Shown here: one piece after another, positions 24,932 to 38,669 of the stretch
Numbering within the stretch: position 1 is the stretch's first letter
Layout of the letters: every line of letters starts with the position of its first letter
From: Selaginella tamariscina
Lineage: Eukaryota > Streptophyta > Lycopodiopsida > Selaginellales > Selaginellaceae
Assembly: GCA_003024785.1 (NCBI GenBank)
Contig: PUQB01000263.1
Location: 62,001 to 126,000, forward strand
Direction of reading: 5' to 3'
Length of the DNA stretch: 64,000 nucleotides
Translations under genes and position numbers: made by a program
The notes under the pieces: model-generated
Seen by the model: only the letters and a program-made list of their open reading frames with translations
What the model was told of the DNA's origin: nothing
The model's database searches: none

Positions 24932-26232
24932 ATGGCGACAATGTGGATGCTGGGCTACATCTTGGACAAGATAGATGAGCGCGATCTGAAAACGTTCTTG
25001 GCTGCTCAGCCGTCTGCAGGCGTTGGAGATGCAGCTCTAGCTGGGTAAGCTCAATCGCTTTTGCAACCTACCATCGCGACTGCAAGAAGCACCACGGCTA
25101 CTTGTCCGAGTGCTTGCTTCACCGATTGCATCCGGAGTGTCCTTGCTCGTTCCAAGTCCCTCTCAAATCTGAGTATCGATTTGTACCGGCGGTATTCAGA
25201 CATTGACCGGTCTATAGTGTGTGATGTACTGGACAAATGTAACTGTCTAGACACTCTTCAAGAGCTCCACATGGGATTTGGGTGTACAAGGGAGCTATTG
25301 CAAGTGCTCCGGAGCTGCAGCAGCTTGTCCGTCGTGCTCTTGATATTGGCTGGATAGAGAATAAAGATGTACCTAAGGATTTGATCTTGGCTAGTTTGAA
25401 GAGCCTCAGTATTACTAGCTGCATTTCGAATGAAGTAATTCAGTTGCTAATGAAGCGGGTTGCTAACCTCGAGTATTTACGACTCTGTTACTATGAGCCG
25501 GGTGAAACATTGGTTATAAATGCACCAGCGAGCATGATACGGATGGAGCTGTATCTCCCTGTGGTTGAAAAGCTTTTGGTAAATGCAGCTGGGGTTAAAG
25601 ACATGATCATTGAGGCCACGCAGGTGGAACTCGAAGCTCCTCTTCTGAGGACCTTAAACTTTATTACGGAACACAGATTATTAAGGATTCTCCAGCGGTT
25701 CGAAGATTGTACTGTGCCTTCCCAAAAACTCTTCGCACTATATAGTAAGCACTCTGAGTTCCTGTGTCACCTTGTCAGGGATCAAAACCCTCTGCATAAG
25801 TACTGATCTCACTGATTGGGATTATGTTGAAGACACTTACATAGATAATTCTGGGGCATTCTTTGAGGTTATGAGCAAGCTAACGGAGCTGGAGGAACTA
25901 GAGCTTAATTTCAACACGGTTATTCAGGTGCTGTTCCTGGAAGGCTATATGTAAGTATGTTTTTAACTGTGTTTTCTTTCTTCTTGCAGTTATCACCCCA
26001 AGGACATGGGGTGACTGCGTTGCTTCCAAAACTGAAGACCCTGGCACTCGATTGCTCCGTTTGTGCACTAGATGACGATGATGACGATGATTACCTTGCT
26101 AAGAGGGAGAATTTTTTGCTAGAGAAGTTCCAGAGTGCTTGGGAGTACTTGAAGTCTGTGACGCCTCGTGCTCAAGTGGTGATTAGAAATGAGCATCTTT
26201 CAAGCCTCACAAACAAGGTTGATCTACTTTAA
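24932..26232 (+). pseudogene. F-box/LRR-like gene, copy C (frame-broken, F-box truncated)
   Basis: The start ATGGCGACAATGTGGATG matches copies A, D and E, but 18 bases coding for the core of the F-box (TELPSEV) are missing in frame. Single- or two-base losses follow near 25002 and 25110, and the region around 25330-25345 and 25640-25740 is also shifted. The last exon, after an intron of about 62 bases ending cttcttgcag at 25989, encodes LSPQGHGVTALLPKL and an Asp-rich loop (DDDDDDD). Loss of the F-box core makes a functional SCF adaptor unlikely even if the frame shifts are sequencing errors. The shared flank downstream (26430-26490) shows it belongs to the same duplication family. Confidence 0.8.
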
Positions 26233-27793
26233 AGAATTTGAAATGAATATTCTTAACAAAGAATATTTTAAGAAGTCTGTTTTACATGTCCAGAAGATGA
26301 ACACTGATCCATTTTGAGTGCCAATCTCATAGATGGTGATTGAAATATATCTGTGTATATAATATAAGATATGCGCGCGTGCACACACACACATATATAA
26401 CATAAGAACAGTATAAATATGCATACATGTAAAGCTACATTTAAACTATTACATGATGTCATATAATAATATGTATCATGTCAGAACAATGTGAATATTT
26501 AAGAAAGTCTTAACTGCATTGAATCTGAATACCCCAGGAGGACGCCTGTGTTTTCTTGTTAACCTTACAACTTATGTACGTAAGATACCTTGTCCTTAAC
26601 TTATGAATACAGATATATATCAGACATATATATATATATGCACGTGATAGTATATACTGATTTGTTGACTGTCCACGTAATCTGCCACGTCAGCACTCTG
26701 AAAAAACCCTTAAATGCCAACTCAGTCAATGCAAATGTTAACTTAAATTAACTTTCAAAATAATTGACATATAGCTAGCAACAAGATATAGGTTTTTTTT
26801 AGTTTAAATATAAATATAGAATATATTACTGTAAAATAAAATATATAAACACATAAATCATATAAGTGGTTATGCTCAAGTTAAAAAAACGTATAGACAT
26901 AATTTTATAATATCAATATGTATATGTATTCTTCAGAGCTTATAAAATTAACATTTTAATTTATAATTCCTACATAATATAATTTTTCTTTATATGATAA
27001 AATTTAGTAGACTCAAGCATATACAATGTAAGTACTATTTAAATGTTTATATTTCTTTAATGTACATAAATATATATGTTTAGCTAGAATCAATATCAAA
27101 CGGCTAGCATTTGTTTAAAGCACAGGTACCTGTAAATACTAGTATAAATTTATAATTATAATTTCTTTATATATTATTAAACTTATTAAACTTAAGATAT
27201 GTTCTTATTATTAAATCTAATATATTTTAATATATTCCTACTCTGGGCATAAAACAATATCATACAGACCGCATAAATCATTCATATAAGGTCTATTATT
27301 GTAGTGCTTGGCTTGACACACACATAATTAATTTAATAAAAGACGAAAAAAGAAAGAAAAAGGACCTGGACATAAATATATAATTTCCGGTGACTTTTGT
27401 CGGAAAATGTTGAAGGTCCGGCCTTCCACGTCAGATCCGGTTTACCACCGGCGGCAGTCCGGCACTTAGTAGTAGTAGTACAAGACTCCCCAGAACTCGG
27501 GATCATTTCCGCAAACAGCCAGCTTCAGCTGACTTTACAAGACAGCATCATACTTTGTTGCTGATCCATAACGCAGGTGCACAGATTCATCCTACAATAC
27601 ACATGTAAACACGCACTTACATGTGTAACGTATGTATGTTATGAAAAACCAATCTCAAAGAGATGAATAATGATTGTGTGCCTGTGCCTGTGCCTGTGTG
27701 TGTGTGGTGAGAGAGAGAGAGAGAGAGAGAGAACTCGTATATCTGTATCCATATGTGCGAAACTAACCTGGCCATAAACTGCAAACAGAGGGA
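26233..27793. other. AT-rich intergenic region
   Basis: The proximal 250 bases match the downstream flank of the other F-box copies. The rest is AT-rich. A GC-richer stretch at 27390-27600 without a coding frame probably belongs to the 3' UTR or downstream region of the minus-strand UPF3 gene. A short (TG)n(AG)n run lies at about 27695-27731. Confidence 0.5.
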
Positions 27794-29189
27794 CTAACCT
27801 GTCCTCTGAACGGCAACCCAGACTTGCTTCTGCAAATGGGGAAAATTTAGTGATAGAAATAAACAAGTTGTAACCCGAGTTTAAATATTAGACTTGATAC
27901 CTCATTGTTCCCGAACGACGCACCGCCTCTCTTAAGAGAAGCAGTATCCGGTCCTCTTCTCCTATATGTACCTGCAGCGCAAAGATAATCAGAGGAGACA
28001 CACACACACACACACGATGCCTTACCATTTTCGAAAGTACCATTTCGTCCCTCGAGGTCGTTTTCAGGTTCAGCTTGCGCTGCTCGCCCAGAATCACCCT
28101 CTGGAAAAGATACATATTCGTGTTATATATATATATATACATATATAAATTCAGATTTAAGTCATTATATGAATATTCAGATTTGAATCATAATCATATA
28201 TACCTGAATCGACAGGATCCCCGCGCCTGCGTAATGTCCACAGGCTACGATCTGGTCTGTCCTTATTTCTTAACCTCCTGCCTTCACTGAAAACAAAATC
28301 AAAATGTAATAAAACATATATAAGTTCTAAACGTCTCTAACAGTAGATAGTCGTTTGTTATACATACATCGTTCCGTTTGCATTCGTCTCCGCCGGGGAG
28401 ACCCGAGGACCACGCTCTCTGTACCTTGACGAACTCGAGGAAGTCGAAGCTTGTCCAGAAACCGGAGGCCGACTACGTGGTGCATATCCTGAAGATGACG
28501 CTTCCTGTAGAAGAAACATAGGTAAGTATAAAATATAGAAGTACCCCTATACATAAAAATTAGCTTACACTTCGTTCTCTGTGCCTCCGATTCGAGCGTT
28601 GAGTGTCGGGCTCAGAGGTCCTCATCTCTGAAGATTGTGCTTCACTTTCATCATAAGAACCATTGTTGCTCGGTTCTTCAGCCCTTGGCCTTCTTTCTCT
28701 ATATTCACCTCGTTTCCTCGTCTCTCTACGTCCATAAGACGGACCGTTGCTACTCTCCGCTGCCTAAAAGCCAAACAAAAAGAAAAAAACAGAAATGAGA
28801 TCGTGTAGGTATACAAGTACGTATATGATATTATTCATATGAATAACAATGCTAAAGAACTGGTATAAGCATGTACACCTGCGTATAAAACTTACCGTAG
28901 ATCGTCCCCTATCACCGCGCTTCTGTAACACAAAGTTTGCAGGTGGAGGAATTTGCCGGAATTTTCCACGTTGCTGAAAAGATAAAAATGAACGTAAGAT
29001 ATATTATATATTTACCCAGTGTAACAATGAGATATCCTACCTGAGCTAGCTTTGCCGCCCTCTTCTGACGAACGTACTCCATTAAAGGAGTGACTATCGG
29101 AGTCTCCTTAGACGGTCCTGCACCACAATATAGTGATTATAAACAATATTATAAAGTGATTCTTTTAGTATATGTTTCTTCCCCTTAAA

Positions 29190-29242
<53 letters not shown>

Positions 29243-30158
29243 CCTGCTAGATCCCTTTTTTCCAGCTGTATTTCAGCACTTGGCAGCAACTCATTCGGCT
29301 TCGCAAGAGTCTCAAGAAACTCTAAGTAATCCGGGTCTACTAAGGAGGAAAAACAAACTTCAGTACATAAAATATACACTTGTGTTTTAAATAAGAAGCA
29401 GTTTAAACGAACCTTTATATATGGTTCCTACACGCCCATCTTTCTTTCCTTGGAAATCAGGCACACGTTGGTTGGGTGCATATTCCACCGAAGCTTTATA
29501 CTGCGACCCTATAACATACCAACAAACAAAATAAGACAAGTTAACAAAAATGACATATGTGCACACACCTTTCTCATTCACGAAAACGTGCCCATTAAAG
29601 TCCTCATGGAAGTACAGTACATCCTCCGGCCTGTTGAAATCGATATAAGCTCGAGAGTGCACTTGTTTCCCATGCCTGCAAACAACAACGCAGTGATATA
29701 TGTTGATAACGACCCCAATTCATCGACCCAGCTGAGGAATTGATATAAACATGAAATTGAGCAATTTCCCTTCCAGCTAAGGCCGATCTAGACAACCCAG
29801 ATGGGGAATTGAGGACGATCTGCGGGGAATTGAGGACTTACGTGGTTTTTCCGGGGCGAAACACGAGCCAAGAGTATGTATTGGCAAACTTGGCATTGAT
29901 CTGGGACACGAACGCCTGCTGGGAGAGCGTCGGCGGGAGGCGGCGAACCACAACCTTGGTGCGGGAGAGCGGATCCCGCATGGCGGAAGGCGCAAATCCA
30001 CAACTAGAACTAGTACCTGAATCAAAACACTCTTCCTGCCTGCTCAACTTGCCTAGATAAGCTCCGGCCATGGCCGGATACGCTGGAGATCGCCACAGCC
30101 GTTGCGGATGCTGCTGATATTGAATCGCCATAGCCTTTCTCTCGCGATCTAGCCCCAT
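27794..30158 (-). CDS. UPF3: UPF3 nonsense-mediated mRNA decay factor
   Basis: Twelve exons that I could join in one frame with GT-AG borders throughout: 30158-29842, 29675-29569, 29508-29413, 29339-29244, 29117-29041, 28973-28896, 28763-28569, 28504-28368, 28286-28204, 28100-28026, 27971-27901 and 27829-27794; about 455 residues. The N-terminal RNP-like UPF3 domain is clear (KVVVRRLPPTLS, SRAYIDFNRPEDV, GHVFVNEKG, VEYAPNQRVP, DPDYLEFLETLAKP). A Ser/Arg-rich middle follows. The C-terminal exon-junction-complex binding motif NKDRPDRSLWTLRRR and a final KQVWVAV tail are present. UPF3 bridges UPF2 to the exon junction complex to trigger decay of mRNAs with premature stops. No lesion is seen. An alternative start is the ATG at 30131. 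Confidence 0.93.
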
Positions 30159-30381
30159 CCCTAGGCAGCATCCTTACCCTAGCCTCGGACTCCCTTGCTC
30201 ATCCTTGTCGCTCTTCCCCCTTTCTCTCCTTTTTTGGATCATCCTACCCGGCTTCGAACCCTTCACCTTCTCTTTAACTTTCACTTAATCACATAATCCC
30301 TTAAACCAGATTAATTACGCGGGGCTAACCCTACAAACAGAGTCGTGAACCCTAATGTGATTCTTCTTCCTCCTCTTGGAC
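30159..30381. promoter_or_regulatory. Bidirectional promoter gap UPF3 / thiazole kinase
   Basis: Only 223 bases separate the start codons of two divergently read genes. The gap has several copies of an ACCCTA-type telo-box-like word on one or the other strand and no TATA box, as is usual for housekeeping divergent pairs. Confidence 0.55.
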
Positions 30382-30746
30382 ATGGCGAGCTTCAGGGACT
30401 ACGGCAGGGCCTCATGGGGCAGCGAGACATGGAAAGCTCTAATGAGAGTGCGCGATGGCTCCCCTGTAGTGCAATGTATCACGGATTTTGCAGCTTCAAT
30501 GGAGCTTATAACCAATGTTCTTGCATCTGTAGGCGCCACGCCCGCCATGGTCCATTCTTTGGAGGAGATCCGTGAGTTCACCACGACTAGAGCAAATGCG
30601 GTGTGTATCAATCTTGGTACTCTCTCCCCTGAATGGGTCTTCTCCATGAAGGTATAAAATCTCTTATTATGAAGTATATAATACATGTATACATTGGTGC
30701 ATAGGAATATGAAACACAAGTTTTCCATCCATGTAACACTTGTATA

Positions 30747-30778
<32 letters not shown>

Positions 30779-31011
30779 ACACACAGAGGCTGATGTTTTG
30801 GAAACTGTTAGATTTTTTGTAGGTTGCTGCTGCTCAGGCTGATGAGCTGCAGAAAATGTGGGTATTGGATCCTGTTGGTGCTGGTGCTACTAAGTTTCGA
30901 ACTGCCAAGTGTCTCGAGTTGATTAATCTTCATCCCACTGTCATTCGTGGTAATCAAATGGAAATCATGGCCCTTGCTGGTGCCTCTAACTCCAAGGTAT
31001 GATTGTGTGTT

Positions 31012-31046
<35 letters not shown>

Positions 31047-31470
31047 TTTGCATGCATCTTTTTGTTAGTATTAGAAACAGTTTTGCATAACATACGTGTA
31101 CACATGTATGATTATATATAAGTTATACAGTGTTTTGTTTATAGGACGGATCAAATTCACAGACGGATGGGCTCGAGGCAGCAAAGGAACTGGCACGAAT
31201 ATCACAGTCTATAGTGTGTGTATCTGGGACTATGGACCTTGTAACGGACGGGAAGAGAGTGTTGGGGGTGAGCAACGGGGTCCCAATGATGCAGAAAATA
31301 ACCGCAACAGGGAGTGCAAAGACGAGCCTCATTGCTGCGTTTGTGTCTGTTAGCCCCGGTCGAGCCCTTGAAGCTGCTGCATATGCCTTGGCTATCTTTG
31401 GACTCGCTGGCGAGATTGGTATGGAAAAGGTAAACTCCATATGGTTCTTTCTTATATATTATTAGTAGCA

Positions 31471-31527
<57 letters not shown>

Positions 31528-31684
31528 GATAAGTATTGTTAAGCTAAGTGTTACTCATAAGGTTTAAATGTTTTAACAGGCAACTGGACCGGCTTCATTG
31601 AGCATGTATCTTGCGGATGCACTTTACCAGCTTCTGGGAGATGAAACAGGTGTAACCTCACGTATCAAAATCGATCAGATATAA
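30382..31684 (+). CDS. Hydroxyethylthiazole kinase (thiamine salvage)
   Basis: Four exons, 30382-30651, 30823-30996, 31145-31429 and 31580-31684, each a multiple of three, giving 277 residues. Matches the ThiM/THK fold: [16 protein letters not shown] and [13 protein letters not shown] near the N-terminus, [13 protein letters not shown] (the phosphate-binding DPVGAG motif), [14 protein letters not shown], and [15 protein letters not shown]. The enzyme phosphorylates 4-methyl-5-(2-hydroxyethyl)thiazole for thiamine phosphate synthesis. In most members the late motif reads xTGC, with a cysteine near the active site; here the position is Ser, which is worth noting. The downstream gene (CDK5RAP3-like) is convergent. 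Confidence 0.9.
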
Positions 31685-32326
31685 ATTAGACAGTATTAAC
31701 AAAACGAGTTTTGTACTCTAATCTTTTTTTTAATTTGTTTTATTAAGAGTAATGAGTTATTGAAGTTATTTCATCAATATAAGAACATGAGCATACACAT
31801 CGAAATCTCTCTCACGCGCGCGCACATACGTGCGCGCATGTGTGTGTTATAGGTTATCAAACATGCTCATGAATCAAATCCATTGGTGAAACTATATATA
31901 ACATCCAATATGCATGTATTATACTTTTGTATTAATATTTTATAATCCCTTAAACCTTAAACCCTAAATGCGAAGATAATACATAGTAATTACTAGTAAG
32001 AAATTAACAACTAGTTGAATATAAACATAAAGTGTAAAGTGTATTTTATTATTTGTTTTAATAATTAAATCGCAACCTAGCTTTTAATATCTTTAATCAT
32101 GTAAATCATGTGTTTAACGTATTTATAACACTAATTAAAACGGATACAAAATATCTTAAATAAAAAGAGTCCTTCCAGTTATACGGATAATCTAAAAGTT
32201 GCTTAGAAGGAGGCAAGGGAAAATTATCAAACTGATCCTTAGTTTTATATAATTATCAAATTAGCCTCAAGATGAAGCTTTAAAAATTTACGTCTTCTTA
32301 GGAGTTAAATATAAAACTTAGTATAT
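31685..32326. other. Convergent 3' intergenic region
   Basis: AT-rich spacer between the thiazole kinase and the CDK5RAP3-like gene. Apart from a short CG/CA alternating tract near 31815-31845 nothing is visible. Confidence 0.5.
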
Positions 32327-35300
32327 TTAGCTAATGATCGTATTTATTTCCCCCATTATGTTAACTGTTCTTCCGTCATATAAACGGGACAGGGCCTGCT
32401 CCACACTAACCTTCACCTGCTTAGTCCTAGAAATAAGCTCCTCCTGTGGTATAAAATAGCATAATAAGCCGTGATATTGTGTGTGTGCGTGTGTGTGCGC
32501 GTGCGTGCGTGCGTGTGAGAGAGAGAACATTGTATAATATATATGTACCTGTTTTGGCCAAGACGAAGAAAGTCCGTTTCGAAGCTCCATACGCTTGCTT
32601 TCTAAGTCATTTAAGCTCTCAAGGCACTTTACTTCAGTTTGTTTCTTCTGTCGTAATGAAGCCTCTAATCTCTCCAAAAACCTGAATATTAAGTCTTTAA
32701 GAAAAGAAGACACATGCATATTCATTGTATGCAAACTAAAGCACGTAGCTTAATAAATTTAAGTAGGACATCCAAATCTCTATGCAAGAGAGAGAGAGAG
32801 AGAGATGTTCTTAGACAATGTGTTAAATATGGACTATTACTGTTAAGACTTACTTTTTGTTTCATGCACCATATACATCTATGCATATATTTATAGCAGA
32901 TACACATATTACATACCTTCGAGAGGTTAGGATCATAAGCAGATCTCGTGTTTTGCTGCTGGTTAGTAAGTTTAGGGCCGCAGATACATCGCTAATCATG
33001 TCTTTGAGGGCTTGAGCACTGTATTGCTGTAGAATATCTGCCTGCATCTGGCTCTGGAGTGTTGATGTCATTGTGCTCTCCAGTTCTTGAACTCTTTGCA
33101 CAAGAAATGCCCTTATCTTCATAAACAAATAGATATGCTTCAGTACAAGTACAACGATAAGTATCACACATAGACAAATATAGATGCATATATATATATG
33201 TAAAGCTTACCTCAAAAGATCATTAAGAAGGTCATTTCGATAACTTATGTCTATAAGACGGCTTTGAGGAACCATACCAACATTGTTATTCTCCACACTG
33301 GAGGATACATCATGTATAACTGCCTCTTGTCGTTTCTCTTCAAGTTCATTGCCTTCTTCTATGTCAATATCCCAATTGATTTCTGACTCTGTAGTTAAAT
33401 TAAAATCATTAAACATAGATGTACACACACACAGACACACACACACTAGTATTATATTTATATAACATGCTGATATATATATTAATTGATTACACATACC
33501 TTCATGAGGAGTCTCCAAGTTAGAGTTTGCCGTTTCAGCACCCAAATCAATATCCCATTCTATTCCTTGTGCATCCTCCTCAATATCCCCTTGGGTTTCA
33601 GGAATGTCCCATTGAATTTCTTGAGAATATTCTGCAGAATGTTCCTTCTCACTTGGTATCAAGCTACAGAGGTCACCCTCAACATAAAAAATCTCTGCTT
33701 TATTGTTTCGTGCATCCCTCAATGTCTCCAATGTGTTGATATTTCCCTCCTACATATATATGAATCATACCTATATGAAGCTACATCCAACTAACATGTA
33801 TAACAAATATATATAGACACACAGTACTATACATACATACCATTAATACTGGAAAACTAAAAGTCTGGTTTTTATGTGATTTAATACAAACATACATCAT
33901 GTTTGTATTAATAAATAACAGGTAGTAAAACGACATATAGAAAATTACCTCGGGTTCGGTATGAGCGTAAGAAACAAACACTTGATAGAGTTGTAAGGCT
34001 TCATCTATTTTGGGTCGGCAAAGAATATCCCCGAGCTCGGAGAATATCCTGGTAACGAGTTTACACTGGCCAACAGCTCGCTGTGAATGTCCTTACCCTT
34101 TAATCAAAAATAAAAGCACACCATGTGTTATGAAATTTCCACTTTTCTATATTTTCAAGATGATAATACTAAAACTGATAAGCTAATATATAAGTCCATT
34201 AAATATTTCCAAGATGATACTAAAACTGATAACTAATACATAAGTCCACAAGTTAAAAGCATGTGAACACACTCACGTTACCAGAATACCAAGTTCTTGA
34301 CAGGCCTGTTGGTATCTGGAAGCAGATGCGCTGCATTTCTTTTAAACTCGGCTTCTTTGCGCACTAAATCCGCAAGTTGCTGTTGAAACTTTGTTATCTG
34401 TTTCTTTTGAAACGGTCTTCAACACAGAGAGAACAAGTAAATAACCTCCAATAGTTCTATACATATACATATGCCTACACATACACATAGTATATGTTTA
34501 GATAATGCATTACAGAAGTGCAATAAATGCCCTCCCCCCCCCCCCCCCATCTGCTGGTAACAAAACTATATTAATGTTTCATATAGAGGGAGGGAACATT
34601 ATTACTAGTTTTGCTATATACTCGCTCCATATTTATAGACACCAAAACTTACATGTCATAGTTTACGTTTTGGATCATAATCTGCGCGGCCTCACCAAGG
34701 TAAATGTAATCCTTCTCGTATGCACGAACTATTCCATCCCATACTCCCTGCCCATTTACAAAAAACACGTATGATACTACGACATATATATACACACATT
34801 CAACGTACAAATGCATATTTAGACACACATGTTGCATAGATATGAATGAATTACCGATGCACCAGCTAGTCGTCCAACATAGTTCTTTCTTCAGGAGCGG
34901 TTTTGATTAAGATATCGCGTATTTTCCTTGCTTCAAGATACCCAACAGCTGCAGTAACAACTATTTTAGTTCACGCACATCCATGCACCCAAGTGTGTGT
35001 ATGTCTCTCTCTCTCTCTCTCTAATTAATGTGTATCCACACATGTAAAATATATACAGAGATGGAGTTAAAATTCAATTACAACTTACATTCTGGATTAA
35101 GGCTGAGAAGCCAAGGATCAGCATGTTTTGGGAGCGAAAGAAGAGCTGAAGTGATCTGGCTACGGATCTGTGCAAGTTTCTTCCTCCAATCTCCGGGTAT
35201 TCTTCGGCGATCTACAAGCCAGTCTGCACACAAGCCCCAAAAAATCCCAAAATCTCCCACAAATCCCATATATACCTGCGAGCTTAGCGTAGGAAATGTC

Positions 35301-35336
35301 GACCGGAAGCTCTTGCGATGCATCCATCGCCGGCAT
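32327..35336 (-). CDS. CDK5RAP3 / C53 homologue (UFMylation and ER-phagy receptor), frame-broken
   Basis: About eleven exons on the minus strand, from ATG at 35336 ([16 protein letters not shown]) to the stop at 32327. Family features in order: [50 protein letters not shown], a coiled coil, an acidic loop with EIQWDI, GIEWDI and EINWDI (exons 33749-33500 and 33388-33211), then helical segments to the end. C53 works with UFL1 and DDRGK1 at the ER and binds ATG8 and UFM1 through such W-containing shuffled motifs in its disordered loop. Exon phases demand a missing base near 34890 (exon 3), and similar one-base losses appear near 34345, 34048, 34097 and 33113. Splice sites are otherwise sound, so sequence error is as likely as gene death. 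It shares a 319-base divergent promoter gap with CUL4. Confidence 0.82.
34531..34548. repeat. Poly-C/poly-G tract in an intron
   Basis: An uninterrupted run of about 16-17 cytosines within an intron of the CDK5RAP3-like gene. Such runs are error-prone in sequencing and can form G-quadruplex on the other strand. Confidence 0.8.
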
Positions 35337-35655
35337 CCTGAAGAACCCTAAAAACCAGCCCTAAAGCAGAGGTACGAAACCTGAAACCAAGCCCTAAAAC
35401 AGGGCAATCCTAAAGACAGCGGTACGGAGGGGTGAAGAAGAGAGCTTCTTGTACGGAAATTGCGCTAGGGTTCCGAAGAAGAAGAAACGAAGAGGCTAGG
35501 GAGGAGTATGGCGGCATGCGGCAAGCGTGGCGGTGGTTGTGCAGATCCCAGGTGAGAAAACTTCTCTTCTGCGCAGCAATCCGCAGCAGAAAATCGGGAT
35601 TTTGGGGAGGAATGCGGGGAGCAGGGTAGCTTTTGCATAATCTAGAGATAGTTTC
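35337..35655. promoter_or_regulatory. Bidirectional promoter gap CDK5RAP3 / CUL4
   Basis: 319 bases between divergent start codons. Contains repeated CCCTAAA-type words (agccctaaagcag, agccctaaaacag, ccctaaaaacc) near 35345-35410, telo-box-like motifs common in plant housekeeping promoters. No TATA box is visible. Confidence 0.55.
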
Positions 35656-38637
35656 ATGTCTCAGAAGCGCAGGCTGGCGAGCATCAGCAGCAATCCCTCT
35701 GGAAACAGTGGAGGCGACATGATTTCAGCTACAAAGAAGCCCAAATCCTTGGATGGTGTGGAGAAAAACGGGATTGAGCCATATTCCAGCTCCGAGGAGC
35801 CCATGTTGCTCGATGTCAAGGCGCAGGCGGCTGGCGGCGGCACTGGGACTACTGCCAATTTGTCCCGGAAGAAAGCTACTCCTCCTCAACCAATGAAGAA
35901 GCTCATAATCAAACCATTCAAAGGTAGATGTTTTGTTCTTCACTCGTATGCGTGTATACATATTAATGTGCATGTATATGTATACTATGTTCTTTTATCT
36001 TTGTACATCAAAAAGCTATATTTTAACTAGGAGTGGCTATGTATATGCATATCTCTTTTGCTCTTTAATACACCCACACAGCTCATGTTAATGTATGTAT
36101 ATATTTTGATATGTGCGTAACATACAACATCACGAGATAACTGGTAATATAATAACACTTAGTTCTTATAGTCCTAGATATTTGAGAGCATTATACCTTA
36201 CATTCACCAGATATATTCTTTTTATCTTTTCTCAAATTAGAAGTTCGTTTCATGTACACTATGCATACACATGCTATATCGTAACTAGGAGTGTATGATA
36301 ATACATCTTCTGTGCGGATGAAACACATATACATGTCTATAATGCTTTCAAATATACAAGAGTACATGAAATAAATAAATATACAAATACACATTTGCAT
36401 GCGTCGAAATTGTTTTGCTCTTTAATACACACGTGCAGATGCTTATGTTAATGCACGCATGTGCACATATATTCTTACATGTGCATGGATGTGTGTAATA
36501 TTTTTCAATGTTTTGTCTGTTATTCTTTAGTCTTGTATATATGAAAGCATCATACTTTATATCTGTTTCACCAGCACAAGTTCTTATATAAAGATATTTT
36601 ATAATACTTACATCCTGTTTGACCAGATAAACCGAAGCTACCTCACAATTTCGAAGAAGTAACTTGGGAGAAAATCAAAGCAGCTGTGAACGCTATCCAT
36701 CTCAAGCAGCCAGTGTCGTGTAATCTTGAACAACTATACCAGGTTTGTTAATTTCTCTTTAATGATCATATGATTAACTGGCAGATGTTTATATTAATTG
36801 CATATATTATTTATTGTTAGTATAGTTGACTTAAATGGTTGCAAAATAATGAATTGTCATTGGCGCATAGAGAAGTCTAAAGTTAGTATACATGCTTTAA
36901 GTACGTGAGTTCAGAATTTAGAAAAAACAAGAATTATCATATAGCAGATGAATGCCCAGAGGTCTTTGTACAGATGTATGTATATCCACATACACAGACA
37001 GTGAGAAAGAGGGGGGTATTCATGATAGCATACCCAAGGGCAAACATATGCATAATGTTATGAGGATTGATGATTTTAATCTATTTGAGGTATTTACTAC
37101 ATATAAGTGTATATGGATGGGTCTAGTTATGCAGTATGAGAGGAATAAAGAGGGCAGATAGTTTCATATTGTATTAATACTGACACGGTATTTTCATATT
37201 GTATAAATGCTGACACGGTATTAACAGAGCGTGGAAGATCTCTGTTTACACAAGTTATCTAGCAACCTCTACACACGTTTACAGCAGGAGTGTGAAACAC
37301 ACATAGCAGCAAAGCTACAAGCATTAGTGGGACAGAGTCCGGATCCCCTTGTCTTCCTTGGCCTCGTGGAGAGATGCTGGCAAGACCACTGTGACCAAAT
37401 GCTCATGATACGGAGCATTGCACTGTATTTGGACCGTACATACGTTATACAGAACTCTAGTATACGTTCGCTCTGGGACATGGGCCTTCAGTTATTCAGA
37501 AAACACTTGGTTTCTTGTCCCGAAGTCGAAAACAAGACTGTTACTGGCATATTAAGACTCATTGAGAAAGAAAGGTATGCATATACACTCTACTATATAA
37601 TATATAGTTGTTAGTATAGTTATACTGAGGAAGGTGCATGTATTTATAATTATGTAACACATATTAACTCATAGACAGAATGGGAAATCTTGCATACTAG
37701 TATTTTCTTATTTGTACCATATATCTAGCACTTACTGATAGACATATGGCTAAAACTTGTAATGCTTTGAATTAAATTCATCGCACATCCGAGTGCTTTT
37801 CTCTATAATGTACGTAATACACTGTATATAGATCTATAGTATGTTATAAAACAATACAGGGATTTATATTTTAAGCAACATTTTGTTAAATATCAATATC
37901 ATGAGTGATATGGATATGCTGTATTTTTTAAATCCCGTGTAGGACGGGGGAGACTGTTGATCGGACGCTATTGAAGCACCTATTGAGAATGTTCAGTGCA
38001 TTGGGAACGTACAATGAAAGCTTTGAGAAACCATTTCTTGAGTGCACGGCAGAGTTTTATGCTGCAGAGGGGACTCGATACATGCAACTGACGGACGTTC
38101 CTGACTATCTGAGACACGTAGAGGTATATATGTGCTGTATGCATATCTATAACTAGATCCATGGATAAATATATATCATTTGTTTATTTTGCAAACTTTG
38201 GCAGTTACTTCCCTTCTTTGATACCTGAAGGGCATCCCAATTTAACATAAATATACATTTGTATAAAACAGTAATATGTTATGTTAATATGTATCGTTTC
38301 AAAGATATATTGTTATTAGCTAATCTATACCTTATCGCAGATGTTCTACATTGTAAACATATACTACTTCCTGTTGTTTATATTAATAAAGTATATTTAT
38401 GCTTTAAATGTGATACAAATTGTTATAGTTGCAGTTGTTATTATTCTATGTTTATGTGCTGTGAATTAATTGCAGGCCAGGCTACATGAAGAAAATGAAC
38501 GCTGTATGCTCTATTTGGATCCAGTCACGCGTAAACAGTTGATCTCCACTTCGGAGAAGCAGTTGTTGGAGAGACACACAGCTGCCATTCTAGACAAGGT
38601 ATGTATGTGCAAGCCTATACATGTGTATGTATGCAAT

Positions 38638-38669
<32 letters not shown>

